Part shown: positions 33,150 to 42,546 of the stretch, piece after piece
Numbering within the stretch: the first letter of the stretch is position 1
Layout of the letters: each line of letters begins with the position of its first letter
Assembly (NCBI RefSeq): GCF_003116035.1
Contig: NZ_LGQW01000015.1
Span: 1,168,730 to 1,225,652 of the forward strand
Length of the DNA stretch: 56,923 nucleotides
Origin: Azospirillum sp. TSH64
GTDB lineage: Bacteria; Pseudomonadota; Alphaproteobacteria; Azospirillales; Azospirillaceae
Reading direction: 5' to 3'
The notes under the pieces: model-generated
The model's input: the letters and a program-made list of their open reading frames with translations, nothing else
The model's database searches: none
What the model was told of the DNA's origin: nothing
Position numbers and translations under genes: made by a program

Positions 33150-33503
33150 CGACGTCTCCGATGGCAAACAGCGTGGGGGACAAAGGATGTCGTTTCCCAG
33201 AACAAGCACCAAGCTGTCCCGTTCCGGTTCGGGACTGGCTCGTGAGTAGCCAATACGTCCAGGTGGACAGGGTCCTCGAAACCTGGTGCGTGGTTTGCAG
33301 TGAACAGGATGTCCATGGTCGAGAGCAGGGCGAGGGCGATCCGTCCCGGCCTATTGTCCTCGGTCCAGCCGCTTATCAGTGAGCAGCCAAACGCAGCAGC
33401 AGTCGACCTACACCCAGCCAAGAGCTTTTCAGGCCGCTCTTGCGGATCATGGAGTGGGCAGCCAAGATGTCATGGGAATCCGGTACTTCAAGGATGTGAT
33501 GCG

Positions 33504-33716
33504 GTGGCTGACGAACCGATCAAAGGACCTGCGTCTTACTTTCCATCCATCGAGAAAAAGTATGGTCGCCCCATCGCCGAGTGGCAGGACATTGTCCGCA
33601 AGCACCTTCCGGCAAAGCACATGGAATTGGTTGCCATGTTGAAGAATGACCATGGGATGGGGCATGGCCACGCGAATGCGGTGGTCGCACATACTCTAGC
33701 CGCAGATAAGGGGTAA
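33504..33716 (+). CDS. DUF4287 domain protein (70 aa)
   Basis: The GTG at 33504 is preceded by AAGGA at a 9-nt distance. The protein reads SYFPSIEKKYGRPIAEWQDI, then HMELVAMLKNDHGMGHGHANAVVAHTL, which is the complete DUF4287 signature (the GMGHGHANA block is diagnostic). The function of the family is unknown; it is often fused or adjacent to DUF5655-type domains. It stands alone here, between two intergenic stretches of about 350 and 270 bp in which I see no other gene. Confidence 0.75.
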   Translation: MADEPIKGPASYFPSIEKKYGRPIAEWQDIVRKHLPAKHMELVAMLKNDHGMGHGHANAVVAHTLAADKG

Positions 33717-33988
33717 GAGCCCGCCCGGTTGTGGTCCATCCTCCGTGCTGAAGCCGTTCATCGTCCGAGGGGGCGACCACTGCCTTGGGATCGAGTGTGG
33801 AGGCCGACCCGGGCTTGATGGCCTCGACCGATGGCACTTCGCATCACCTGCGGCGGCCGCCCCACAAGCGGTCGGCCGCCCGACGTTTGGCCACCTCGGG
33901 CAGGATTAGCCACCGCTACCGGCAGGGATGCGGCCGTCTTCGAAGCGCTCGATTTTATCAGCCTTGTGATGGGAATAGGTTCGCTGCT

Positions 33989-34369
33989 TCAAGCATATTG
34001 CGCGACGCCGTTCCCGAGCGACCAATTTTCCTTTGCCACTTCAACGATGTTCACGAAGACATCCTGTGGCCGTATGCCGGGGTTCTCGCCGAGCAGTTCC
34101 ATAATCCGCTGGAACAGCGCCTTCTTCTGCTCCAAGGTCCGAGTGTTGTTCGCGGTGATCTGGATGTAGACGAGGTCGTCGCTTCGATCGACTCCAAGAT
34201 AAGATGCGCTGTAGCGGAAGTTTGCGGCGTCATGCTCGGTGATGGTCATGAACTGATCGTCTTCGGGCACGTTGAAGGTCTCGTGCATGGCGCGGTACAG
34301 ACTATCGAAGATTGCCTGCCGATACGCTTCCGGTTTTCCAGCGCGCAGCGAGATGTGAACGAGCGGCAT
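33989..34369 (-). CDS. Tautomerase-family protein
   Basis: A 126-residue protein of the 4-oxalocrotonate tautomerase superfamily (long type). The N-terminal Met is followed by Pro (MPLVHISL), the catalytic base of the family after Met removal. The fold repeats beta-alpha-beta, with the second strand YIQITANNTRTLEQKKALFQRI and the ending VFVNIVEVAKENWSLGNG typical of this subgroup. It catalyses keto-enol tautomerisation or related hydrations of small acids. It is divergent from the LysR gene at 34464 and probably controlled by it. Confidence 0.9.
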   Translation of the reverse strand: MPLVHISLRAGKPEAYRQAIFDSLYRAMHETFNVPEDDQFMTITEHDAANFRYSASYLGVDRSDDLVYIQITANNTRTLEQKKALFQRIMELLGENPGIRPQDVFVNIVEVAKENWSLGNGVAQYA

Positions 34370-34422
34370 TGTAAGTCCTTTCCGTTATGTCCGCCTTGAC
34401 AATAGCCATGGGTCAGTCATTT

Positions 34423-34435
34423 TCATATGCTATGA
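34423..34435. promoter_or_regulatory. LysR-box-like palindrome between the tautomerase and LysR genes
   Basis: TCATA-TGC-TATGA is a 13-bp perfect inverted repeat of the T-N11-A form used by LysR-type regulators. It lies 54 bp from the tautomerase start and 29 bp from the LysR start, in the only region from which both genes can be transcribed. Confidence 0.5.
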
Positions 34436-34463
34436 GTTCCAATATCTGAGATAACGTTCTGAA

Positions 34464-35321
34464 ATGATTGGGCCGTCTCTCGATCTTGATGCGGTGCGGG
34501 CTTTCGTACGCATCGCCGAACTGGAGAGCTTCACGCGCGCGGCCGAGGCCACCGGGACGACGCAGGCCGCGGTTAGCTTGAAGTTGAAGCGCCTCGAAGA
34601 GCGGCTCGGCTGCCGCCTGTTCGAGCGGACGCCGCGTTATGTTCAGCTGTCGGCACGCGGCGCCGCCTTCCTGGACCATGCCCGCGACTTGTTGGAGGCG
34701 CATGATCGTGCGCTTGCCTCGCTGACGCGGGAACGCCAGCGCATCGCCATCGGAATCAGCGACCATGTGGCGGGACCGGAGCTCCCCGCGCTGATCGCCC
34801 GGATGAACGCACAGGATCCGCAGTTGGTGATCGAGATCCGGATTGGGTCATCGGGTGACCTGCTCCAGAGTTTCGACCGGCGGGAACTCGACACGGTGAT
34901 CGTCCGCTTGCATGCGGAGCGCAACGACGGGGAGCTCATTACCGAAGAGCAGTTCGGCTGGTTCGCGGCGCCAAGCTGGCAACATCGGGCGGACGAACCG
35001 TTGCCGATCGCCACGATGGCCGAGCCCTGTGGAGTGCGGGCGTTGGCGGGGGAGCTCCTCGAGGCGGCGGGCATGCCGTGGACGGAGATTTTCGTCGGCG
35101 GCGGCGTGACCGCGGTGGCGGCAGCCGTGATGGCCGGTCTCGGCATCGCGGCATTGTCGCCGCGCATGGTACCGTTCGGCGCCGTCGACGTCGGCCCGCG
35201 GCTGGGGCTTCCGGCCTTGCCGCGCCTGCCCGTGATTCTGCACACCAGGATCAGGGACGGACAACCGCGTTCCGCGCTCGCTGCCCTGTCGGTAGCCTTC
35301 AAGAGCGCTGTTCGAGGCTGA
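34464..35321 (+). CDS. LysR-family transcriptional regulator
   Basis: A 285-residue regulator with a clear LysR helix-turn-helix (LDAVRAFVRIAELESFTRAAEATGTTQAAVSLKLKRLE in outline, residues about 7-45) and a complete substrate-binding domain (LVIEIRIGSSGDLLQSF to VMAGLGIAALSP). The ATG at 34464 gives the normal family length. It faces the tautomerase gene, with a LysR-box palindrome between them, and probably activates that gene on sensing its substrate or product. Autoregulation is typical in this arrangement. Confidence 0.9.
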   Translation: MIGPSLDLDAVRAFVRIAELESFTRAAEATGTTQAAVSLKLKRLEERLGCRLFERTPRYVQLSARGAAFLDHARDLLEAHDRALASLTRERQRIAIGISDHVAGPELPALIARMNAQDPQLVIEIRIGSSGDLLQSFDRRELDTVIVRLHAERNDGELITEEQFGWFAAPSWQHRADEPLPIATMAEPCGVRALAGELLEAAGMPWTEIFVGGGVTAVAAAVMAGLGIAALSPRMVPFGAVDVGPRLGLPALPRLPVILHTRIRDGQPRSALAALSVAFKSAVRG

Positions 35322-35520
35322 TGGGCTCCTTCAGCAGCGCACGTTCCGTTAAAGGGCCCGCCAGTCGTTCGATCATACGGTCAGCCATGGGCTGCGATAC
35401 ATCGCTGATGTGGGGGCGGTTCACATCCGATGCGGGAGCCCTCTCGAGAGAGTACAATCCGCCTGTACGGCGGCGAGGAAGCTGTTACCCTTCGACGTCT
35501 GAAATGACGCCCATGGACCG

Positions 35521-36450
35521 ATGAACGATCCCGACGCCTCTTTCCGGCTTGCAGCCTTCGAGCGCCTGAGGCTGTTGGTGCAACTGCATGGCGGTTCGTT
35601 GCCATGGAGCGTGGTCAACGAGGGCTTCGTCCACGAGGGTGCGCGAATTCATTTCGCTACGAAGGCCGAGGGAATCTTCAAACCGGCGGCGATGACGGGT
35701 GTGCTGAGCGTTACAACTGTGGTCCCGCGCGCCGGACGGCGGGCCTGGTACCATGACCAGCTTGAATCCGAAGCCAAGTTGGCGATGGCGGCGGATGGGT
35801 TGTCTTATGCCTTCAACGGCACCGATCCCGACAGCAGGCAAAACAGGCTTCTTCGCGACGCCAGGGACAGGCAACTGCCGATCATCTACTTCTTTGGCGT
35901 CGCCCCAGCGATATACGAGCCGATCTTCCCGGCTTACGTCGTGGAGTGGGATCCGAAGGCCCTGTCGGTGAAGCTCGCCCCGAAGCCTCTCGCAGACACC
36001 GCCACCCTCTGGACGCCGCCAAATCCGGACGAGCGCCGGTATGCTCTGAGGCAAGTCAAGCAGCGGCTGCACCAGTCGGCGTTCCGGGAGCGCGTGGTGG
36101 CGGCCTATGGCGGCCGGTGTGCGCTGACCGGGTTGCCTGAGGTGCGATTGGTGGATGCTGCCCACATCATCCCCGACGGCGACGTCGAGCGTGGGCAGCC
36201 CGACATCCGCAATGGCATCTGCATGAGCAGGCTGCATCACGCTGCATACGACGCGGATTTAATCAGTATTGACCCCGACCATCGCATCCACATCTCCGAA
36301 CGCCTGCTCGAGCAGCATGACGGACCGATGCTGGAGCTCGGCCTGAAGGCACTGAAAGGACAGCTGATCCGGATGCCGCGCGAGGACCTGATGAAGCCCG
36401 ACCCTGACCGGCTTGCGGTCCGCTTCGAGCGGTTCAGGAAGGCAGCCTAA
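35521..36450 (+). CDS. HNH endonuclease, McrA/putative restriction type
   Basis: A 309-residue protein. The C-terminal HNH domain is complete: RCALTGLPEVRLVDAAHIIP (about 199-218, with the first catalytic His), NGICMSRLHHAAYDADLISI (about 230-249, with Asn and the final His), then DGPMLELGL and the RPDRD-like tail. The N-terminal 170 residues (WSVVNEGFVHEGARIHF, then MTGVLSVTTVVPRAGRRAWYHDQ) match the recognition part found in ScoMcrA-like restriction enzymes that bind modified DNA. It may cut methylated or phosphorothioated DNA. The same-strand membrane protein begins 40 bp downstream and a methyltransferase-HNH fusion follows, so the three may form one defence unit. Confidence 0.85.
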   Translation: MNDPDASFRLAAFERLRLLVQLHGGSLPWSVVNEGFVHEGARIHFATKAEGIFKPAAMTGVLSVTTVVPRAGRRAWYHDQLESEAKLAMAADGLSYAFNGTDPDSRQNRLLRDARDRQLPIIYFFGVAPAIYEPIFPAYVVEWDPKALSVKLAPKPLADTATLWTPPNPDERRYALRQVKQRLHQSAFRERVVAAYGGRCALTGLPEVRLVDAAHIIPDGDVERGQPDIRNGICMSRLHHAAYDADLISIDPDHRIHISERLLEQHDGPMLELGLKALKGQLIRMPREDLMKPDPDRLAVRFERFRKAA

Positions 36451-36490
36451 CCATGACATCTGCCCGCCAGCGTTCCACGGCGATCGTCCA

Positions 36491-37651
36491 GTGAATCGGT
36501 TTCCATCCTCAGTTCCCGCCAACCCAGATGGCCGCTCGCAAATGGGCTTGGCGGCCACGGCCCGGCTGGCGCGTCGAATGATGGTCGCCGGGCTTTCAGT
36601 CGCCATAATCGTGACGCCGTTTACCGTCTCGCTGACCGATACCGTTCCGACCGATGCCGATGTACGGGACGCTCTCATCACCATGCTGAAGCAGGTCGCT
36701 CCCAAGGAGCGCCTCGAGCAGCAGATCGTGTCGGCGTTGGACCGTGACGCACCCGAGGAGGCTGAAGACTATCTCGACGTCGCCGAACTCCTCCAGGTGC
36801 CGGTCGACCCGGCGCTGCGCACCCGTTTCGCGGACGAGAACTCGGGCCTGCGGGCTGCGGAAAGGAACATCCGGCGGGCCGCGATGGGGTTCGTGACCGG
36901 CGAAGGGGAGGGGACTGTTGGAATGGCAGCAGCGATCGCCTCGGATTTGACGGTGGTCGGTGACATGCGCGACCTGACGGAACAGGCATCCCGCATCGTG
37001 CGGAACGAGCCGGTCGATGATTTGGTGCTGGGGCTGTCGATAGCTGGGGTGTCGATGTCAGCGGCGACCGTGGTGACGGCGGGAGGCGCCCTGCCGATCA
37101 AGACGGGCATCTCCCTGGCCAAGCTGGCAAAAAAGACCGGCAAGCTGACCGCCCGGTTCCAGGATGAGCTTTCCTGGATCGTCGCCCGCGCGGTCAACAC
37201 CTCGGCGTTTCGGCAATCGGTGGCTGGGATCCCTTGGTACCGGGTCGACGATCTGGCGAGAGCCGCCCGCAGCCACGCCGCCCGTGTCGACACGAGGGAG
37301 GTCCAGGGCGTACTTGCGTCGGTAACCCAGGTCAGCAAGGTGACATCGCCTTCCAGGACGCTTGCCATCCTGCGCCATGTCGACAACGTCAAGGAACTGC
37401 AAGATGCAGAGCGTGCGGCAAAAGCCCTGGGAAAGCCGGTAAGCGGTGCATTCCGCCTTGCCGGGAAGCGTGTGTTTTCGGCGATGGCTCATATCGTGAA
37501 GTTCACCGCAAAGCTGATATTGGCCCTGATCGCCGCCATCCTCGGCGCGATGTCGTTCCTGATCGGCCTCTTCATCAAGGTGAGATCGGCAATGCGCCTA
37601 TGGCGGGGGCTCCGCTCGAGGCTGTCTTCGGCGAGGGTCAAGGCGGCATGA
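36491..37651 (+). CDS. Membrane protein of unknown family between two HNH genes (386 aa)
   Basis: Start at GTG 36491; the ATG at 36542 is an alternative. No family is recognised. Hydrophobic segments lie at residues 31-48 (MVAGLSVAIIVTPFTVSL), about 177-200 (LGLSIAGVSMSAATVVTAGGAL) and about 335-368 (FTAKLILALIAAILGAMSFLIGLFI), the last followed by an Arg-rich cytosolic tail. The regions between are helical and charged. In a defence setting such a protein could be a membrane effector or pore. It shares the strand with the HNH gene upstream and the methyltransferase-HNH gene downstream, with gaps of 40 and 106 bp. Confidence 0.6.
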   Translation: MNRFPSSVPANPDGRSQMGLAATARLARRMMVAGLSVAIIVTPFTVSLTDTVPTDADVRDALITMLKQVAPKERLEQQIVSALDRDAPEEAEDYLDVAELLQVPVDPALRTRFADENSGLRAAERNIRRAAMGFVTGEGEGTVGMAAAIASDLTVVGDMRDLTEQASRIVRNEPVDDLVLGLSIAGVSMSAATVVTAGGALPIKTGISLAKLAKKTGKLTARFQDELSWIVARAVNTSAFRQSVAGIPWYRVDDLARAARSHAARVDTREVQGVLASVTQVSKVTSPSRTLAILRHVDNVKELQDAERAAKALGKPVSGAFRLAGKRVFSAMAHIVKFTAKLILALIAAILGAMSFLIGLFIKVRSAMRLWRGLRSRLSSARVKAA

Positions 37652-37757
37652 TCCGGCAACTGCTTTCCGTCGGCCGAGGCGAGCTGGATGGTCCCGCGTC
37701 TCGGCAATGGTGTCGAGGCGGCTCCCACTTTCCTTGCCAGCACGGCAGTGTTTGGTC

Positions 37758-39569
37758 ATGACCGATCCTCACCCGACAGCACCGGAGCATCTCGATACGA
37801 CGCCGAACGGGGACACCGTGGCTGCGTACTCTCGGCGCGCCCGGGAGTTCGTCGCACAGTACGAAACGATTGCCTTCGAAGAGCTCTACGCCGACGTCCT
37901 CGACCTGATTCCGTCCCAGCCGTCAGCGGTGCTGGATGTCGGTGCCGGGTCCGGCCGCGACGCGGCTTGGCTGGCTGGCCGCGGCCATTCCGTCGTCGCC
38001 GTCGAACCGGCGGCTGGAATGCGTGAGGAGGCCGCCCGCAGGCACACGGCAACCGGGATCCAGTGGATGGATGACCGGCTGCCGGGACTGGAGCGGGTCC
38101 ACCGCACCGGCATTGTGTTCGACCTGATCCTGCTGGCCGCCGTGTGGATGCACGTGTCACCTGCCGACCGGCGACGTGCCTTCCGGAAATTGGCGACGCT
38201 GCTGAAACCGGGCGGCCGCATGATTGTCAGCCTGCGTCATGGGCCGAGCGATCCGGAACGGCCGATGCTCCCCGTCAGCCACGCCGAGATCGAGCGCCTC
38301 GCGGCCGAGCATGGCGCCATGATCAGCCGGTTCATCAAGACGCGAGACCGCCTCGGCCGGTTGGACGTCAGCTGGGAGACCGTCGTTGTCCAGTTGGCGG
38401 ATGACGGCACCGGGGCGTTGCCGTTGATTCGGCACATCGTCCTCAATGACGCGAAATCCAGCAGCTATAAGCTGGCCCTGCTGCGCGTTGTCGCGCGGGC
38501 CGCGGATGCCTCCCCCGGCCTTGCCATGGCCGACGGCGATGACGGTGTGGTTCTCCCGCTCGGGCTGATTGCCCTCTACTGGATCAGGATGTTCCTGCCG
38601 CTGGTCGCGGCCGACCTGCCGCAAACGCCGACCAGCCGGAGCGGGGGCGGGCTGGGCTTCGTCAAGGAACCATTCCGACGCCTTGCTGGTACCGCGCCAC
38701 CCGAACTGCGGGTCGGCGCAGAGTTCCTGGGCGATGCTGGCCAGGCGCTGGCCGGAGCCATCCGGGACGCGGCGAGAACGATTGCCGAGATGCCCGCGCA
38801 TTACATCACCTACCCCGGAAGCGACCGCCAAGTGTTCGGAGCCGTGACCCAGCGCGGCCACCGGATCGGCCAACGGCTGGTGCTGGACGCGCCCTATCTG
38901 TGGTCGGTTGGCGACTTCCGGATTCCGCTGAACGTCTGGTTCGCCTTGACGCGCCTGAACACCTGGATCGAGCCTGCTCTCACCATGGAGTGGACGCGGC
39001 TGATGCAGCAGTACCTTGCCCGCCAAGGACGCTCCGTCCCCGACGGCCATATCGCCGAGGCTCTCGCTTGGCTCGATCCCCAGCGCGGCACGGCCGAGGT
39101 CCGTCGCCTCACCGCCGCTATGTTCGATGCCGGGCAGCCGGTCTACTGCGTGTGGACGGGTCGGAAGCTGCGGCAGGAGAGGTTGGACATCGACCATTGC
39201 CTGCCGTTCTCCGCATGGCCCAACGCCGACCTCTGGAACCTGATGCCTGCCGATGCGCGCGTAAACCGGCACCAGAAAGTCGACCGGCTCATCAGCGCGG
39301 AGCTTTTGGACCGGTCGGCGGACCAAATCTCGAGTTGGTGGGAGCGAGCCTATCTGCAACGCGAGGACCTCCTTGCGCGCCGGTTTGGTCGGGAGGCGGC
39401 GGCGTCATTGCCGGTCGAGACGGCATTGAACGGGCATGTTGGCCCAGCCCAAGTCCTGGAAGCGCTCGCAGCGAAACGGTTGATGCTCAGAGCGACGCAG
39501 CAACTGCCGGAATGGAGCGGCCCCCAAGCTGGTCCCTCGTCTTCTTCTGATTGGGTATCAGCATTGTAG
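37758..39569 (+). CDS. Methyltransferase-HNH endonuclease fusion protein
   Basis: A 603-residue protein counted from the ATG at 37758. The N-terminal 200 residues are a class I SAM-dependent methyltransferase: motif I VLDVGAGSGRD (58-68), the acidic loop AVEP (81-84) and LLAAVWMHV. The middle 250 residues are of unknown type. The C-terminus is an HNH module with CVWTGRKL at 464-471, DIDHCLPFS at 477-485 (His480) and NLMPADARVNRHQK. One polypeptide thus carries a modifying and a cutting domain. The methyltransferase resembles small-molecule or RNA enzymes rather than DNA methylases, lacking the DPPY-type motif. It is probably part of a defence or restriction unit with the two genes upstream. 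Confidence 0.8.
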   Translation: MTDPHPTAPEHLDTTPNGDTVAAYSRRAREFVAQYETIAFEELYADVLDLIPSQPSAVLDVGAGSGRDAAWLAGRGHSVVAVEPAAGMREEAARRHTATGIQWMDDRLPGLERVHRTGIVFDLILLAAVWMHVSPADRRRAFRKLATLLKPGGRMIVSLRHGPSDPERPMLPVSHAEIERLAAEHGAMISRFIKTRDRLGRLDVSWETVVVQLADDGTGALPLIRHIVLNDAKSSSYKLALLRVVARAADASPGLAMADGDDGVVLPLGLIALYWIRMFLPLVAADLPQTPTSRSGGGLGFVKEPFRRLAGTAPPELRVGAEFLGDAGQALAGAIRDAARTIAEMPAHYITYPGSDRQVFGAVTQRGHRIGQRLVLDAPYLWSVGDFRIPLNVWFALTRLNTWIEPALTMEWTRLMQQYLARQGRSVPDGHIAEALAWLDPQRGTAEVRRLTAAMFDAGQPVYCVWTGRKLRQERLDIDHCLPFSAWPNADLWNLMPADARVNRHQKVDRLISAELLDRSADQISSWWERAYLQREDLLARRFGREAAASLPVETALNGHVGPAQVLEALAAKRLMLRATQQLPEWSGPQAGPSSSSDWVSAL

Positions 39570-39865
39570 TAATCTAACCCTACTCCAGGCCTGTAGGGTC
39601 ATTGGGTGCCGCCTGAACAGGGCGTTCCGGGTCTTTGTCTTGTGGAGAACAGGCCAACGCTGGTCATGCTCCACCGGTGGATCTCATCGCTTTCTGATTA
39701 GGAATAGAGGCGCTTACACGGTCAGATGTCGGGCCTGCACTCTACGATGTCATAGGAAAGTTTGTTGGCGGCACTCTGCTGCGAAGGCATCACGACATCC
39801 CCCATCAACGGCTCCTCCTGTTGACCGGCGACCGTGTGGTCAGCAACGCTTTTGAGTTCATATCT

Positions 39866-42274
39866 ATGCCCAATCGGCCTAACGCTCGTTTTCCCCGCAT
39901 CATCGCTCAGTTTTGTCGCCAGCGCGCTGCCGCTGTCTTCCCGCCCCGCGAAGTGGAAAGGCTCGAAGAATACCTCGTAGACTGCTTCAGGTCGGGAAAA
40001 CGTCCGCCTATGGCTTCCACAGGATGGGCTTGGACCGAGATCGCTACCAAGTGCGGGATCGAGCCAGAGCATCTTCGCGCCAAAAAGGACTGTGTGGCGC
40101 CGCTACTACTCGCGCTGAAACGCGAACTCGAACGGGCGCCGTACAGAGAGGCACCTAAACCGATCTCCTCCTCTCAACCGACGACTGCTGCGGGGAGGCC
40201 GAGAAGGAATAGCTCGGCGCCCGGAACTGGCAAAAGAACTAATGAGGGGGCGGGCTGCGGTGAGATCAGAGGTGCTATAATTGATCCAAAAGCAGAACAT
40301 AATTTGAATGAATCAACCAACGGTCTCTCGAATAAAGTGCTCGGAAAGCGTACAGGGCCTAAGCCGAAGCTGCGTGTGCATTCACCGTCTGCTCTTTGGG
40401 ACGTATGGGATGAGCCGGATGCCTTTCACGAGGCCTTGGACTTGCACATGCGTCGTCACGGTGAAGGAAGCTACGCTCTGTGGGCATCCATCATCCAGCC
40501 GGATGAATCCTTTCACCAGACGACCCTTTACGCTTGGCGTCGTGGGACGAAAGCCCCACGAAGCGCTGAAAGCCTCGATATGCTCACGCGAATTGAAGCG
40601 CGATACCGGCTCCCATCAGGTTATTTCAAAGCCAAGCTACCGCATCCTTCGCGCTCTACCTCGGGTCTGTCGATGCCGGGCATCTCTACATCTGAGCGGC
40701 GCAGGCTCGCCTGGCACCTTCCGGACGACTTCGACGACCGTCCTGAAACCGAGCAAGAAGAAATCCTGCAATGGGTGCGTGAAAAGATCATCTCGGGCTC
40801 TACGGAATACCGGCGCTTCCAAGCCGCTGCCGTCAAGAACCGATATGGGGTGCGCTTCTCATGTGGATCATCTGCGCATCGCCGGTGGGAGACAGCGCAC
40901 GCGGTGGACCTTGATGAAGACGATCCCCACGCTGGTCTTGATCCCGACCTCACGGGTGGTGGCGTCAATGCCCCACCAGCGCTCGATGAGGAGATGGCCC
41001 GCCTGATACAGTTCAAGACCTCGACGCTGACGACCATCGGCTACCAACGCAACGGCGTCTGGGGAGAAGAGACGGCAGCCCAGAAGGTCGAACACCTGGG
41101 CTTGCTATTCGGGGCGCTGGCCGCAAAGCCAACTGGCCCCGTTCAGGGCTTTGGTATGCGGCTGACCGACATGTCCTTCGCGCACTTGGTCTTCCCCGCT
41201 GTGTGGGACTGGTACATCCAGTGGCGGGAGCGCCGACGTGGCTTCTATACCAACTGGGAAATCGACATGCTTCAGGTAGCTGCCGCACTCACCCGTGAAA
41301 AGACCGGATGGTTGCGTCAGACGCCTGAATTGGCCAATAGGCTGAAGCCGATCAAGGGGTTGGTGTCGTTCCAGGAAATCGATCGCGCCCAGGCAGATTG
41401 GGGTGAGGCCTGTACCCAGGTGCATCAGCACGCGCTCATTCGGTCGAAGGAACTCGATCGGGTTGCTCGGGTCCATCGCGATCCCTTCGAGCCAATCCTG
41501 CCGGTACTGGAGGCCGATAGCCCACTCGCCGAATACAGGAAAATCGTCGACGAGATCATCCGGCTTATGCCTGATGAAAAGCGCTATCCGATCTCCGCCG
41601 CCGAATCTGTCCGGTCGATCTTAATGCTTCGGCTCGGCCTCCACACCGGTCTGCGCCAGAAGAACCTACGGCAGCTGCTGGTTTGCCCACGCGGCCAAGT
41701 CCATTTGACTGAGCGCCAACTGGCCGATCGAAAATGCGGCGAACTCCGTTGGAATGACCGCGATGGCGCGTGGGAGCTTTTTATCCCTGCCTCTGCATTC
41801 AAGAACGCGACGTCCTCCTTCTTCGGGAAGAACCCTTTCCGGCTTCCGCTTCCCGACCTCAGCGGACTCTATGGCTTTATCGACGCCTACCTGGGGCGGC
41901 ATCGAGGCAGGTTGCTCCGCAACGCACGCGATCCGGGCACGTTTTTCGTGAAAACCGTCAAGGCAACGTCGGCCGATCCCAGTTACAATCAGACGACCTT
42001 TTATGAGGCATGGCGCCTCACGATCCAGCGCTTTGGGATCTACAATCCCTACACCGGCCGTGGGGCGATCAAAGGCCTGCTCCCCCATGGTCCGCACAAC
42101 GTTCGCGATGTGCTGGCCACGCATGTATTGAAGCAGACTGGGTCTTACGAGCAGGCCAGCTACGCAATCCAGGACACTCCGGATGTGGTGGCAAAGCACT
42201 ACGGGCGCTTCCTGCCGACGGACAAGGCCTCGCTCGCGGCACAGGTGCTGAACAAGGTATGGCAGGCAGCGTGA
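39866..42274 (+). CDS. Large tyrosine-recombinase-like protein
   Basis: An 802-residue protein starting at ATG 39866. The C-terminal 220 residues show the tyrosine recombinase core: Arg597 in HTGLRQKNL, His744 and Arg747 in HNVRD, and the candidate nucleophile Tyr779 in VAKHYGRF. The second-His motif is atypical. The N-terminal 550 residues are unusually long and contain a basic linker with low complexity around 100-180 and a HTH-like region (WASIIQPDESFHQTTLYAWRRG, about 211-232). Such oversized integrases occur in alphaproteobacterial islands and sometimes come in groups of three; only one is seen here. It may mobilise the defence and hxs genes around it. Confidence 0.75.
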   Translation: MPNRPNARFPRIIAQFCRQRAAAVFPPREVERLEEYLVDCFRSGKRPPMASTGWAWTEIATKCGIEPEHLRAKKDCVAPLLLALKRELERAPYREAPKPISSSQPTTAAGRPRRNSSAPGTGKRTNEGAGCGEIRGAIIDPKAEHNLNESTNGLSNKVLGKRTGPKPKLRVHSPSALWDVWDEPDAFHEALDLHMRRHGEGSYALWASIIQPDESFHQTTLYAWRRGTKAPRSAESLDMLTRIEARYRLPSGYFKAKLPHPSRSTSGLSMPGISTSERRRLAWHLPDDFDDRPETEQEEILQWVREKIISGSTEYRRFQAAAVKNRYGVRFSCGSSAHRRWETAHAVDLDEDDPHAGLDPDLTGGGVNAPPALDEEMARLIQFKTSTLTTIGYQRNGVWGEETAAQKVEHLGLLFGALAAKPTGPVQGFGMRLTDMSFAHLVFPAVWDWYIQWRERRRGFYTNWEIDMLQVAAALTREKTGWLRQTPELANRLKPIKGLVSFQEIDRAQADWGEACTQVHQHALIRSKELDRVARVHRDPFEPILPVLEADSPLAEYRKIVDEIIRLMPDEKRYPISAAESVRSILMLRLGLHTGLRQKNLRQLLVCPRGQVHLTERQLADRKCGELRWNDRDGAWELFIPASAFKNATSSFFGKNPFRLPLPDLSGLYGFIDAYLGRHRGRLLRNARDPGTFFVKTVKATSADPSYNQTTFYEAWRLTIQRFGIYNPYTGRGAIKGLLPHGPHNVRDVLATHVLKQTGSYEQASYAIQDTPDVVAKHYGRFLPTDKASLAAQVLNKVWQAA

Positions 42275-42319
42275 CGACGACGGTCAGGCGACGAGTTCGT
42301 GATGATTCACTGCGAGTTG

Positions 42320-42511
42320 CTAGATGAGGCCGCCCTCGAGGAACCCTCCGTTCGCGAAATCGAATGGCGCATCTACACCGTGAATAGCTCGGTGATGGTT
42401 CGGGCAGAGCAACACCATGTTAGACAGCGCATCCTCACTGCCGCGACCGAGCCAGCGGACACGGTGCGCCCCGCAGATCTCCGCGCCAAGGCATAGGAAG
42501 ATCGCGATCCG
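42320..42511 (-). pseudogene. HNH endonuclease remnant
   Basis: On the minus strand this short frame reads ICGAHRVRWLGRGSEDALSN, then MVLLCPNHHRAIHG, which is the second half of an HNH domain (the N-x8-LCPNHHR-x-IH block). A stop codon (42512-42514) immediately precedes it, so the first half and the zinc Cys pairs are gone. Its own end is at a natural stop. It is a decayed gene copy lying between the large recombinase and the metallopeptidase. Confidence 0.6.
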
Positions 42512-42546
42512 TCACCATGTGCTTCCTGTGGAAACGGAGACATCAC

